A DNA stretch of 64,000 nucleotides from Candidatus Defluviilinea gracilis (lineage in GTDB: Bacteria > Chloroflexota > Anaerolineae > Anaerolineales > Villigracilaceae): the NCBI GenBank assembly GCA_016716235.1, contig JADJWS010000002.1, positions 514,045 through 578,044 of the forward strand, written 5' to 3'. This document shows, in pieces, positions 1 through 7,299 of the stretch (position 1 is the first letter of the stretch; the number at the start of each line of letters is the position of its first letter). The position numbers were made by a program, and so were the translations under genes. The notes under the pieces are model-generated. The model saw only the letters and a program-made list of their open reading frames with translations. It made no database searches and had not been told where the DNA came from.

Positions 1-447
1 TTCTCCGCGCGCCTCAACACAGACGACGCGGATGTCGGCGGAATTGGCGGGACATTGGCAGGCAATGCTTTATCAATTGCCGCGATGAAAGCGACGTTAC
101 AAAATGTTTTAACAGAAGATTTTTATGCAAAAGCAATTGCCCTGCAAGAGAAATTCACCGCAGGCGTTGAATCGGTCATCGAAGAATTCGAACTGCCATG
201 GATCGTCAAACGTCTCGGCAACCGCTCCGAATACTGGTTCCGCCCCAAGCCTCCCCGCAACGGGGGAGAGGCTCACGCCGCCATTGACCCCGAACTGGAC
301 CGCTACATGCACCTCTTCGCCCTCAACCGCGGCATCTTGCTGACTCCCTTTCACAACATGGCATTGATCTCGCCCGAAATCACCGAAGAGGATGTAAATT
401 ACCATACGAAGGTATTCCATGATGCGGTACGAAGTCTGTTTTCGTGA
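1..447 (+). CDS. Class-III PLP aminotransferase, glutamate-1-semialdehyde aminomutase-like (3' part)
   Basis: Open from the first base, so the 5' end lies outside the window; the visible 148 codons are the C-terminal part. The frame opens with a glycine-rich GGIGGTLAGNALS stretch followed by a helical segment and ends with an FALNRGILLTPFHNMALISPEITEED-type tail (seen in two parts), the pattern of the small domain of glutamate-1-semialdehyde 2,1-aminomutase and related class-III aminotransferases. The PLP lysine is upstream and not visible, so substrate cannot be decided: a tetrapyrrole role (HemL) or another omega-aminotransferase are both possible. The next gene starts 34 bases after the TGA and is unrelated. 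Confidence 0.75.
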   Translation, partial: FSARLNTDDADVGGIGGTLAGNALSIAAMKATLQNVLTEDFYAKAIALQEKFTAGVESVIEEFELPWIVKRLGNRSEYWFRPKPPRNGGEAHAAIDPELDRYMHLFALNRGILLTPFHNMALISPEITEEDVNYHTKVFHDAVRSLFS

Positions 448-465
448 TGTATAATGTGATGTATA
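444..465 (+). promoter_or_regulatory. Tandem decamer, possible RHH operator
   Basis: The decamer GTGATGTATA occurs twice, at 444-453 and 456-465, a 12-base period, directly before a GTCAC half-site and the AGGAG ribosome site of the ribbon-helix-helix gene. Closely spaced short direct repeats are the usual operator form for RHH autoregulators. That it is an operator here is inference. Confidence 0.35.
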
Positions 466-481
466 GTCACAGGAGCACCAA

Positions 482-775
482 ATGAAAAAGATGGTTCGCA
501 AGCAGATCTACATCCAAAAGAGTCAAGAAGAACGGCTAAAACGAGTTGCCGAAACAAGAGGCGTCAGCGAAGCTGAGATCATTCGCCGCGCCCTCGACAA
601 TGAGTTGAAACGCGCTGGTTATCGTTTGGCTTACGACAACGATGCGATGCAGCGTCTTTACAAAATGATGCGCGATCAGGACAAAAAACATCCTGTCCCT
701 CGAAAAAAGCGTGACTGGATGCGCGAAGATCTTTATGAAGACCGAATGAAGCGATATGACCGTCGTTCTTCTTGA
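482..775 (+). CDS. Ribbon-helix-helix (CopG-like) antitoxin
   Basis: 97 residues. Residues about 5-45 (RKQIYIQKSQEERLKRVAE, then RGVSEAEIIRRALDNEL) have the beta-strand plus two-helix pattern of a CopG/Arc RHH domain; the basic C-terminal tail would bind a toxin partner. AGGAG lies 7 bases before the ATG. It overlaps the downstream PIN gene by 20 bases, the usual antitoxin-first operon order. Expected role: DNA-binding antitoxin that represses its own operon. The partner is truncated, so the pair is probably no longer a working toxin-antitoxin module. Confidence 0.75.
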   Translation: MKKMVRKQIYIQKSQEERLKRVAETRGVSEAEIIRRALDNELKRAGYRLAYDNDAMQRLYKMMRDQDKKHPVPRKKRDWMREDLYEDRMKRYDRRSS

Positions 776-977
776 CACCAATGTGCTGGTGTACGCGTTT
801 GATCGCGGAGAACCCGAAAAGCGCGAGCGGGCAATGCAACTGGTGCTTGATCTGCAACAGAATGCAGTTGGTTGTTTGAGCGTGCAATCGCTTTCTGAGT
901 TTTTCCATGCAGTGACGCGCGGATCAAAGCCCAAACTCTTTTTAGATGAGGCATTGGGTAAGGTGGTAGAGCGATGA
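756..977 (+). CDS. Truncated PIN-domain protein (decayed VapC-like toxin)
   Basis: 73 residues. The N-terminus (VLLDTNVLVYAFD) has the PIN signature with acidic D7, and SLSEFF supplies a second acidic residue at E48. Complete VapC ribonucleases have about 130 residues and need further C-terminal acidic residues, which are absent: the frame stops at residue 73. Its TGA overlaps the ATG of the next, unrelated gene (ATGA at 974-977), so the 3' half seems to have been replaced by foreign sequence. Probably inactive as an RNase. Confidence 0.65.
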   Translation: MTVVLLDTNVLVYAFDRGEPEKRERAMQLVLDLQQNAVGCLSVQSLSEFFHAVTRGSKPKLFLDEALGKVVER

Positions 978-1501
978 ACTTCCTAGAGAGCGTTGGTCTC
1001 CTTGCTATCCTGATAGTGGTCTATATCGGGTATCTCTCGCAAAACAAAGTAAGGCTCCCCTCCAGGCTTGAAGGCGCGCTCATTCTCCTCGTACTGTTCG
1101 CGGCGTACATGATTATCGCAAACACGTGGAGCGCGGCTGTGAGTTTCTTTTCTCCCTCTTCAACCAACACACCTACCCCAACTTCAACCAACACACCTAC
1201 CCCAACTTCAACCAACACACCTACTCCAACTTCAACCCCTTCTTGTTTATTGTGGTCAAAGGTCACGCCTTCAATGGAGGGTCAAACAGTTTGTGTTCAT
1301 GGTGTTATCAAGGAATACAAAGAGAAGGTTGGAAACTTCTACTTCAATTTCTATTTTGGAACGAATGAACAATTTTATCTCGTAAGCAACAACCTTTCAT
1401 CTATTCCATTGAAGGGTTCTTGTATGTCGTCAACGGGGCGAGTTCAGCTCACCGCAGAGCATATCCCCTTTATGGAAATTACATCCTTCCAATTTTGCTA
1501 A
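974..1501 (+). CDS. Membrane-anchored protein with Thr/Pro repeat linker
   Basis: 175 residues, family not recognised. Two hydrophobic segments (about residues 5-20 and 34-58) are followed by a linker made of three exact STNTPTPT repeats and then a compact domain from about residue 90 with four cysteines (SCLLWSK, VCVHGVIKEY, GSCMSS, final FQFC) and alternating beta-strand pattern that resembles a small OB-like fold. Topology suggests an extracytoplasmic domain held off the membrane by the linker. It starts inside the stop codon of the truncated PIN gene. The 3' half is more AT-rich than its neighbours. Confidence 0.6.
   Translation: MNFLESVGLLAILIVVYIGYLSQNKVRLPSRLEGALILLVLFAAYMIIANTWSAAVSFFSPSSTNTPTPTSTNTPTPTSTNTPTPTSTPSCLLWSKVTPSMEGQTVCVHGVIKEYKEKVGNFYFNFYFGTNEQFYLVSNNLSSIPLKGSCMSSTGRVQLTAEHIPFMEITSFQFC
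1159..1230 (+). repeat. 24-bp tandem repeat, three copies
   Basis: Units at 1159-1182, 1183-1206 and 1207-1230 are identical except one base in the third. Each encodes STNTPTPT, so copy number can change the linker length of the membrane protein without breaking the frame. Confidence 0.9.
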
Positions 1502-1542
1502 TAAGGTCTTATGCTAGTTGACAAAACGTCTTCGAATAAAAC

Positions 1543-1577
1543 AAGACCTCCGAGTTCTTCAAGAACTCGGAGGTCTT
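1543..1577. terminator. Bidirectional hairpin terminator
   Basis: Perfect inverted repeat with 17-base arms (1543-1559 and 1561-1577). It is flanked by T-rich sequence on both sides, so it can end the upstream plus-strand gene and the tRNA-Thr transcript arriving from the minus strand. Confidence 0.8.
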
Positions 1578-1582
1578 TATTG

Positions 1583-1655
1583 AGCCACCGACGAGAGTCG
1601 AACTCGTGACCTAGCGATTACGAATCGCTCGCTCTGCCAACTGAGCTACGGTGGC
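1583..1655 (-). tRNA. tRNA-Thr (anticodon CGT)
   Basis: The minus strand folds as a complete cloverleaf: acceptor GCCACCG/CGGTGGC, D-arm GCTC/GAGC, anticodon stem AGCGA/TCGCT with loop TTCGTAA, and T-arm ACGAG/CTCGT around TTCGACT. Loop positions 34-36 read CGT, which decodes ACG threonine. The CCA end is not encoded. Confidence 0.95.
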
Positions 1656-1659
1656 GAAT

Positions 1660-1685
1660 GTAACGCAAAATTAATTTTGCGTTAC
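1660..1685. repeat. 26-bp perfect palindrome
   Basis: GTAACGCAAAATT joined directly to its reverse complement AATTTTGCGTTAC, lying between the tRNA-Thr promoter and the tRNA 5' end, so it would be transcribed as the tRNA leader. It could fold into a leader hairpin or be a protein site; no family is recognised. Confidence 0.6.
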
Positions 1686-1694
1686 AGCGGCGGG

Positions 1695-1723
1695 ATTATA
1701 AAGGAAACCAAATAAACCCGCAA
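1695..1723 (-). promoter_or_regulatory. Sigma-70 type promoter of tRNA-Thr
   Basis: Reading the minus strand: TTGCGG, a 17-base spacer, then a perfect TATAAT (1700-1695). It points at the tRNA 40 bases downstream. The tRNA-Val gene in this window has the same design, TTGCCG-17-TATAAT. Confidence 0.75.
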
Positions 1724-1767
1724 GTTTTCAACCCCACGCATCGTCTGTGTCGTGAGAAAATAAACCC

Positions 1768-3003
1768 ATGCTTCGCATCGCAATGCTTTCCTATCACACC
1801 TGTCCGCTTGCCACGCTGGGCGGCAAAGACACGGGCGGGATGAACGTCTACGTCCGCGAGCTCACGCGCCAACTCGGCAAAATGGATATCCATGTAGATG
1901 TCTTTACTCGCTCGCAAGACGATCACGTGCCGCACGTCTTGCACGAACTCGGCTACGGCAACCGCGTCGTCCACATCCCTGCGGGACCCGAACACCCCAT
2001 GCCGAAACAGGAACTTGCAAATTACATCCCGCAATTTGTGGATGGAATCAGAGCCTTCGCATGTGATAAAAAGATTCACTACGACATCATCCACAGCCAT
2101 TACTGGATGTCTGGGATTGCCGCCGCGTCTCTTTCCGACGGGTGGGCTGGTTCGCCCATCGTCCACATGTTCCACACCCTCGGCGAGATGAAGAACCGCA
2201 TCGCGCGCACGGACGAGGAGCGCGAAGGGGCGTACCGAATCGAGGGTGAGAAGCAGGTCCTCCGTCGAGTTGACCGGGTGATCGTCGCCACAATCGCCGA
2301 GTTAACGCAACTCCGCTTCCTGTACAAGGCAGACGCGAAGAAACTTGTAGTCATCCCGCCCGGCGTGGATGTCAGCCACTTCTATCCCATCCCCGCCGAT
2401 GAGGCGCGGTCGTACATTGGCTTGAAGCCTGAAGATCGGATGATCCTGTTCGTGGGGCGCATCGAGCCGCTCAAAGGCGTGGACACTCTGCTCGAGGCGA
2501 TGTCTTGTTTGCAAATGAAAGAGTCGCGCCCGGTGCATCTTGCCATCATCGGCGGCGATCCCGCGGCAAGCCCAGAGATGATGAATGCTGAAATGGCGCG
2601 CTTAAAAAATTTGTGCGAGGTTCTTGGCTTGGACCAGTCGGTGGTGTTCCTGGGCGTGCGCGATCAGGATAAACTACCGTATTATTATTCGGCGGCGGAG
2701 GTGGTGGTGATGCCGTCGCATTACGAGTCGTTCGGCATGGTGGCGCTCGAGGCGATGGCGTGCGGCGCGCCTGTCATCGCCTCCGAAGTGGGCGGGCTTG
2801 CCTATCTCGTGCGCGATGGCGAGACAGGATTCACGATTCCCGCAGAAGAACCCGAAACGCTGTGCGAAAAATTATCGTGGCTGTTGAACGATGACGAGTT
2901 GCACGCAAAGATGAGCGCCCAAGCCGCCGCGTACGCGCAAGATTACGCATGGGAGAAAATTGCGAAACAGATCGTGGATGTGTACGAGGAATTGAAGAAA
3001 TGA
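1768..3003 (+). CDS. GT4-family glycosyltransferase, MshA-like
   Basis: 411 residues, normal for GT-B glycosyltransferases of family 4. The N-terminus has PLATLGGKDTGGMNVYVREL, the GG loop that contacts the nucleotide sugar in MshA and sucrose-phosphate synthase relatives, and IIHSHYWMSG. The C-terminal domain has ILFVGRIEPLKGVDTLLEA and the E-x7-E motif in HYESFGMVALEAMACGAP. Likely transfers a sugar from UDP-GlcNAc or UDP-glucose to a small acceptor or lipid; the D-inositol-3-phosphate specificity of MshA is possible but unproven. It stands alone between tRNA-Thr and the convergent DUF3267 gene. Confidence 0.85.
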   Translation: MLRIAMLSYHTCPLATLGGKDTGGMNVYVRELTRQLGKMDIHVDVFTRSQDDHVPHVLHELGYGNRVVHIPAGPEHPMPKQELANYIPQFVDGIRAFACDKKIHYDIIHSHYWMSGIAAASLSDGWAGSPIVHMFHTLGEMKNRIARTDEEREGAYRIEGEKQVLRRVDRVIVATIAELTQLRFLYKADAKKLVVIPPGVDVSHFYPIPADEARSYIGLKPEDRMILFVGRIEPLKGVDTLLEAMSCLQMKESRPVHLAIIGGDPAASPEMMNAEMARLKNLCEVLGLDQSVVFLGVRDQDKLPYYYSAAEVVVMPSHYESFGMVALEAMACGAPVIASEVGGLAYLVRDGETGFTIPAEEPETLCEKLSWLLNDDELHAKMSAQAAAYAQDYAWEKIAKQIVDVYEELKK

Positions 3004-3058
3004 TGCGTTCGTATTATCCTCTTCTCGCTTGGATCATTTATTCGGCGCGCATTTCTAT

Positions 3059-3661
3059 TTATGTTTTATTCTCGCCTCGTGGAAGGAAAATTCGCATGCC
3101 GTCTTGCTCGTCAACAATATAAGCATGTTTAGGATAGCGAAGCGCTATGGCGGTTATCCATAAATCGCCAATCGCTGCGCCGCCGTTGATCGTCGCACAA
3201 ATTGCCCATAACCAGACGCTGGGCGAGCCGGCTTGTATAAGAATACCCAGGCATGCTGCGAGGCTTATAGCCGCGAGGGGCGCCAGAACGATAACAAGGT
3301 ATTGGTTGCGTTGGAATGCATACCCCGGAGCGGTCGCGTAGAGCATCAATCCTTTCCAGTTGATCCCATATTTCGGGCGCGCACCAAAGATTTGCATTGT
3401 CATGCCGTGTATCAGCTCGTGTATTATGATCGTCAGCAGCAGGGCGAAGAGAAGGGTTGTCGCAGCGCTCCCAAAAAAGAATCCGGTTGATTTACCGAAG
3501 ACGCGCGCGATTGTAAAGAAAACAATTCCGAAGACAAAGGCGAGCGGGATTGACAATAAATTTATGATAAGAATGCGGCTGGTCTTTTCGGCGATTTTCC
3601 AATACAACGCTTCCGCATAGCCGAGCGGCGGTTCTCCTGAAGTCGTTTCTAAATTTGGCAT
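3059..3661 (-). CDS. DUF3267 zincin-like membrane metalloprotease
   Basis: 200 residues with about four membrane segments. HELIHG (residues 81-86) at the end of a hydrophobic helix is the HExxH zinc motif, and GINWKGLMLYATAPGYAFQR follows as in DUF3267 proteins, where the second part of the fold lies in the next membrane segment (LVIVLAPLAAISLAACLG). A late aspartate (AAIGDLWI) could be the third ligand. Predicted integral-membrane zinc protease or protease-like protein; substrate unknown. Convergent with the glycosyltransferase, 55 bases apart. Confidence 0.75.
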   Translation of the reverse strand: MPNLETTSGEPPLGYAEALYWKIAEKTSRILIINLLSIPLAFVFGIVFFTIARVFGKSTGFFFGSAATTLLFALLLTIIIHELIHGMTMQIFGARPKYGINWKGLMLYATAPGYAFQRNQYLVIVLAPLAAISLAACLGILIQAGSPSVWLWAICATINGGAAIGDLWITAIALRYPKHAYIVDEQDGMRIFLPRGENKT

Positions 3662-3881
3662 GCGTATTGATTCCCTTCATGAAGGCGCAGACATCGCTTT
3701 CAAAAATTAAACGGCTGAAAAAGCGTGTGCCAAATTTCCGACGAGAATACCTTCAGATTCGCCGCCTGAGCTTGAAAATGCCTTTAGGAACAAATTCTTT
3801 ATTTCCGCGGATTGATCTGGCGCGTATGGCGTTAGATGCATTAATAAAAGCCAAGCGTTGCGCTGCCGAAGGTTAAAATTC

Positions 3882-4078
3882 CTATTCCTTCATCCTCACA
3901 TAAAAAATCTGCTGGCCTTCCATATCTTTCGTGCGCATTTCGAAGCGGTCTTTCGGGCTGGAGATCATCTTCGAGAACTGTTCAATTTTATCATCGCTCT
4001 CAACCTCATCAGCCCGCGGACGGCGATCTTCGTGCCAGCCTTTCGTCAGCGCGCGCTTTGTTGTGCGGCTTTGACCTT
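3882..4078 (-). pseudogene. Partial copy of the NYN gene 3' end
   Basis: About 100 bases from 3885 are about 90% identical to the 3' end of the NYN gene at 6476. The encoded tail KDRFEMRTKDMEGQQIFYV is the same in both copies. Upstream the similarity fades: an Arg/Lys-rich stretch may match the linker of the complete gene, but the NYN domain is missing. It lacks a plausible start, so it is a remnant. With the complete gene it brackets about 2.5 kb holding an epimerase and a hydrolase. Confidence 0.7.
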
Positions 4079-4087
4079 GCAATCACC

Positions 4088-4954
4088 TTATCTTGGAATG
4101 ATGTTATGAGTAGGCTGCCAGTCTAGAATTGATTTTGCAAGTTGATTGCTGCAACGCCATGAGGGAGGACAGGCTGAATTCGTATCTCGCTGAGGTTTGT
4201 CTGCTCCGATTGAAATAGCCAAACGATCGCTATACTCATGTTGCCGCAAGGGTTCGTCAACAATATTGAAAATCGAGCCAGCAGGGGCGTGATTGAGCGC
4301 CGCAACCGTTGCGGTTGCCATATCTGCAACATGAATTAGCGAGATAAAGTTTCTTCCATCACAAGGAATAATTTCTTTACCTGCGCGTATGTTTTCAATA
4401 ACCTTGTCTTGAAAAGTGCCATGACCGACGAACGAACCTCCGCGAAGGATGCTCCAATGCAAATGGCGAGTCGGGATATTTCGTATCATTTCTTCCATTG
4501 CGATGACAGGAGCGCAAGGCGATGCGCGTTCTGGCGAGGTATCAAGGGAGATATCTTCAGAAATCCAGTTTTCGCCGCAATCAGGATAAGCCATTGTGAT
4601 GCTTTGTTGAATATATTTTTTTATTCCGACTTCAGCAGATGCCTTAAGTAACAATCTTACTACCTCTGTGCGCAAGCGGGTATTAGCGTCCCATGCGTTA
4701 GGTAGGGTAAAGTTTTGAGGTATGGATGTGGCTAGATGCAATATTGCTTCGCAGCCTCGAATAGTTGATGCTATCGTTTCGCTGATGCGGGGCGATAACA
4801 AATCGCACTCCACTATCTCAACACGTTGAGGGAGTACATTTTTGGCTTTTTCCGCTGAACGCGCCAAGGCACGCGCTTCATGTCCCTGTTGTAAAAGCAA
4901 GGGTATGACGGCGCGTCCGAGAACTCCTGTTGAACCTGCTATGGCTATTTTCAT
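4088..4954 (-). CDS. NAD(P)-dependent epimerase/dehydratase family protein
   Basis: 288 residues from the ATG at 4954; an upstream in-frame ATG would put 26 unrelated residues before the MKIAIAGSTGVLG start of the Rossmann fold (glycines 7, 10 and 13), so the later start is preferred. The sequence follows an atypical or extended SDR: CDLLSP after the second strand, AILHLATSIPQ, and a C-terminal substrate domain with HVADMATATVAAL. A clear YxxxK is not obvious. Likely an NAD(P)-binding oxidoreductase or epimerase; substrate unknown. It lies inside the segment bracketed by the two NYN 3' ends. Confidence 0.75.
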   Translation of the reverse strand: MKIAIAGSTGVLGRAVIPLLLQQGHEARALARSAEKAKNVLPQRVEIVECDLLSPRISETIASTIRGCEAILHLATSIPQNFTLPNAWDANTRLRTEVVRLLLKASAEVGIKKYIQQSITMAYPDCGENWISEDISLDTSPERASPCAPVIAMEEMIRNIPTRHLHWSILRGGSFVGHGTFQDKVIENIRAGKEIIPCDGRNFISLIHVADMATATVAALNHAPAGSIFNIVDEPLRQHEYSDRLAISIGADKPQRDTNSACPPSWRCSNQLAKSILDWQPTHNIIPR

Positions 4955-5009
4955 CTTTGTAATTTCTCCGAAATAAGATTCGATCTGATGGGGCTTGCCG
5001 CAGAACGAG

Positions 5010-5229
5010 ACTGTCGAAAAAATCCCCCGCAACAGATCAAAAAATGGCTAACATGTTGCTCCGGGCATAAAAACAAGATGCTTTTCTAGGGCTTACGCAG
5101 TTGAACCTGTTGCGCCGTAGTTGCACTGCGGCGGCGGCAGTCCAACTGCCCGCCAACTGCGTAAGTCCTGTTTTCGATGTTTTTCTCACTTTCAAATCAA
5201 CAGTTTTTGAAATGGGACTTTTTCGACAG
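5010..5229. mobile_element. Small inverted-repeat-bounded element (MITE-like)
   Basis: Ends are near-perfect inverted repeats: GACTGTCGAAAAAATCCC on the left and, read inward from the right, AACTGTCGAAAAAGTCCC. Such ACTGTCGAAAAAGTCC termini are common at insertion-sequence ends. Only about 185 bases lie between them, with no transposase, so it would be a non-autonomous remnant. The dispersed 82-bp palindrome is nested in it. Confidence 0.5.
5088..5169 (+). repeat. 82-bp dispersed palindromic repeat, copy 1
   Basis: Begins AGGGCTTACGCAGTTG and ends CAACTGCGTAAGTCCT, so the ends are inverted repeats; the core has a CGCCGTAGTTGCACTGCGG palindrome-rich part. Near-identical copies are at 8676 and, reversed, at 18810; a shortened copy is at 52071. 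Confidence 0.85.
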
Positions 5230-5449
5230 TTTCAACGCCTTGCGTCACGCCTGCTTTGCATTTCACCGCCTTCGTGATTTTGAGGTTCTTCCCCGCCCGT
5301 CTCGTTGACTTTGTCTGGATGAGCCTCCTCGAGGACTCTTGAAACCGCTCTTGTGACGGGCCGGTTTCTTAGGACGCTGTGTTGGGCGCGGCTACAGATG
5401 TTTATCCTTCCGACCATAGCGACAAGGATGACGAATGCTGGAAACCACT

Positions 5450-6469
5450 CTATGGCTGAAGCCTCTCTCCGGTTTGTGCCGCTTCCACGATACGAAGAAT
5501 CTTCTCAACACTGATTTTCGATGTCTCCGGATCAAGCCAGAAAGCGACGTGGTTTGCCCCTGTTACGATTTGTTGAACGTTGTTCGTCGAAAGCAAGGCC
5601 AGTTCTTTCTGCCAACTTTGCCACAGTTGCTCCTGCTCTGCTGAAGCGCCATGTTCCGTAGCGGTCAACACGAATAAAGGTATGTCGTTCAACGATCCCA
5701 GGTTGCGCACTTCATCATTGGTGGCAGGCGATGCCAAAAACTCCGCGCTTTGAGCGTCCCAATCCTTTGTCGCTGCGAAGAATGCCTTGATCGACTCGTT
5801 CTGGGGAGAGGGCAAACCTGGATCTGGTTGAAACTGTCCCATCACTCGCATTACACCTATCCGGGCTAGCCAAGGCGCGATTTTGTAGATACCCGCGTTC
5901 GATTCAAACTGGGACTTACCTGCCGCCGTGCTCGTCCACTGATCAGGATGCGAACTGTCAAGCAAAACAATGCCGGCAACATCAGTTGGATATTTTCCTG
6001 CATACATACGGACATACAGCCCTCCAAATGACCAGCCTACCAATACGTATGGTCCAGGAATATTGGCATTATGCAAAAGGGTATGTAATTCAGTCGCAAT
6101 ATGTTGAGCATCGCGCGGCTCGCTACCAGGGTCGCTCCAGCCCATACCCGCGCGATCGTATGCGCACACGCGCGTTGATTTGGCAATTTCTGGTTGCACT
6201 CGCGCCCACGCCGCAGATGTTCCGCCAAGACCCTGTTCGAGAATCACCGTAGGGCTACCCTCTACGGTCTCGCCAAGGCAATAGATATGAAGTTTGTAGC
6301 CTCCAATATCCACGAGTTGTCCTAAGGCAAGGTAATTTCGTTGGTCAGATTTTGTCGAGACAGCCTGATAGGTTGCGCCCAGAGCGCTCAGAACCAAGAT
6401 GCCGACACTCAGCCATATCATTATGCGCGAGATTCGTTTGAGGAGAGGACTAGTTTTCACGAATGTCAA
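5450..6469 (-). CDS. Alpha/beta hydrolase with N-terminal membrane anchor
   Basis: 339 residues. Residues about 15-35 form one membrane or signal helix; the rest is an alpha/beta hydrolase. GWSFGG holds the nucleophile Ser147, LEQGLGGTSAAWARV is the usual HG-type oxyanion loop region, CAYDRAGMGWSDP precedes it, and GANHVAFWLDPE near residue 310 should carry the catalytic His. Expected to be an exported or membrane-tethered hydrolase of ester or similar bonds; substrate unknown. It starts 3 bases after the NYN stop codon on the same strand, so the two may be co-transcribed. Confidence 0.8.
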   Translation of the reverse strand: MTFVKTSPLLKRISRIMIWLSVGILVLSALGATYQAVSTKSDQRNYLALGQLVDIGGYKLHIYCLGETVEGSPTVILEQGLGGTSAAWARVQPEIAKSTRVCAYDRAGMGWSDPGSEPRDAQHIATELHTLLHNANIPGPYVLVGWSFGGLYVRMYAGKYPTDVAGIVLLDSSHPDQWTSTAAGKSQFESNAGIYKIAPWLARIGVMRVMGQFQPDPGLPSPQNESIKAFFAATKDWDAQSAEFLASPATNDEVRNLGSLNDIPLFVLTATEHGASAEQEQLWQSWQKELALLSTNNVQQIVTGANHVAFWLDPETSKISVEKILRIVEAAQTGERLQP

Positions 6470-6472
6470 TCC

Positions 6473-7231
6473 TTATTCCTTCATCTTCACATAAAAAATC
6501 TGCTGACCTTCCATGTCTTTCGTGCGCATTTCGAAGCGGTCCTTGAGGCTGGCGATCATCTTCGAGAGTTGTTTGTGACCGTACGTGCGCGGGTCGAAGC
6601 CGGGGTCGAGTTGGTAGAGCGCGTTGCCCATCCCTGCGAGGGGAGCCCAGCCGTCTTGTCCCGCCGCCATTTCGAAGGCTTGACTGAGCATCGGCATCGG
6701 GTCTGTTTCTTCTTTGCCGTCTTTGCTTTTCGTCGTTTTCTTCGCGTGCGCCTGCTTCTGTTGCGCGGCTTTCTTTTCCGCTTGCAAGTTCTCAGTGTAG
6801 ACAAACAGATCGCAGGCGTTGACGAACGCCTTGGGCGTTTTCTTTTCGCCGATGCCCATCACGAAGATGCCCGTCTCGCGGATGCGGGTTGCCAGCCGCG
6901 TGTAATCCGAATCGGAGGAAACGAGGCAGAATCCATCCACGACTTCGGAGTGCATGATGTCCATCGCGTCGATGATCATCGCGCTGTCGGTGGCGTTCTT
7001 GCCGACGGTGTAGCGGAATTGTTGGATAGGCTGGAAAGCGTGGAAGTTCAGCGTGTCTTTCCACGAATTCATGCTGTTCGTCGTCCAGTCGCCGTAGATG
7101 CGGCGGACGGTGACTTGTCCGTGACGACCCGCCTCCACGAGCATTTGCGTGAGCAGGGAGGATTGCGCGTTATCGCCGTCTATGAGGATGGCGATCTTAT
7201 TGCGGAGTGTGTTTAAGTTTTCGTTTGCCAT
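6473..7231 (-). CDS. NYN/PIN-like RNase with C-terminal OST-HTH (LOTUS) domain
   Basis: 252 residues from the ATG at 7231. IAILIDGDNAQ (D18, D20) and later VSSDSDYTRLATRI carry the acidic residues of the NYN nuclease fold, as in LabA and MARF1-type proteins. A Lys/Gln-rich linker (about 150-175) leads to an OST-HTH/LOTUS domain near the C-terminus (QDGWAPLAGMGNALYQLDP). Predicted RNA-binding nuclease. A TATAAT box (7243-7238) ends 6 bases before the ATG, with no ribosome site, which suggests leaderless translation. The 3' end is duplicated at 3885. Confidence 0.85.
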   Translation of the reverse strand: MANENLNTLRNKIAILIDGDNAQSSLLTQMLVEAGRHGQVTVRRIYGDWTTNSMNSWKDTLNFHAFQPIQQFRYTVGKNATDSAMIIDAMDIMHSEVVDGFCLVSSDSDYTRLATRIRETGIFVMGIGEKKTPKAFVNACDLFVYTENLQAEKKAAQQKQAHAKKTTKSKDGKEETDPMPMLSQAFEMAAGQDGWAPLAGMGNALYQLDPGFDPRTYGHKQLSKMIASLKDRFEMRTKDMEGQQIFYVKMKE

Positions 7232-7299
7232 GGGTTGATTATAGTGGACTTTATTGAGAATATGCTCGGAAATTTGAGCGCTCTGCGGATTTGCCTCGA

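Larger units (their letters stand above)
4955..5449. other. Gene-free 495-bp spacer with nested repeats
   Basis: Holds a 220-bp inverted-repeat-bounded element (5010-5229) with an 82-bp palindromic repeat (5088-5169) inside it. The remaining part, 5230-5449, has no convincing gene, RNA or promoter that I can recognise. Confidence 0.6.

Noticed and set aside
1583..1655. tRNA-Sec search among the three tRNAs
   Set aside because: All three have normal 7-bp acceptor stems and Thr, Arg or Val anticodons; none has a UCA anticodon or the long extra arm of tRNA-Sec.
3655..3876. 73-codon plus-strand frame between the DUF3267 gene and the NYN remnant
   Set aside because: No ribosome site, no fold or family features, overlaps the start of the DUF3267 gene; regarded as chance.
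5232..5417. 61-codon frame in the spacer after the MITE-like element
   Set aside because: Biased composition, no start signals or similarity; treated as non-coding.
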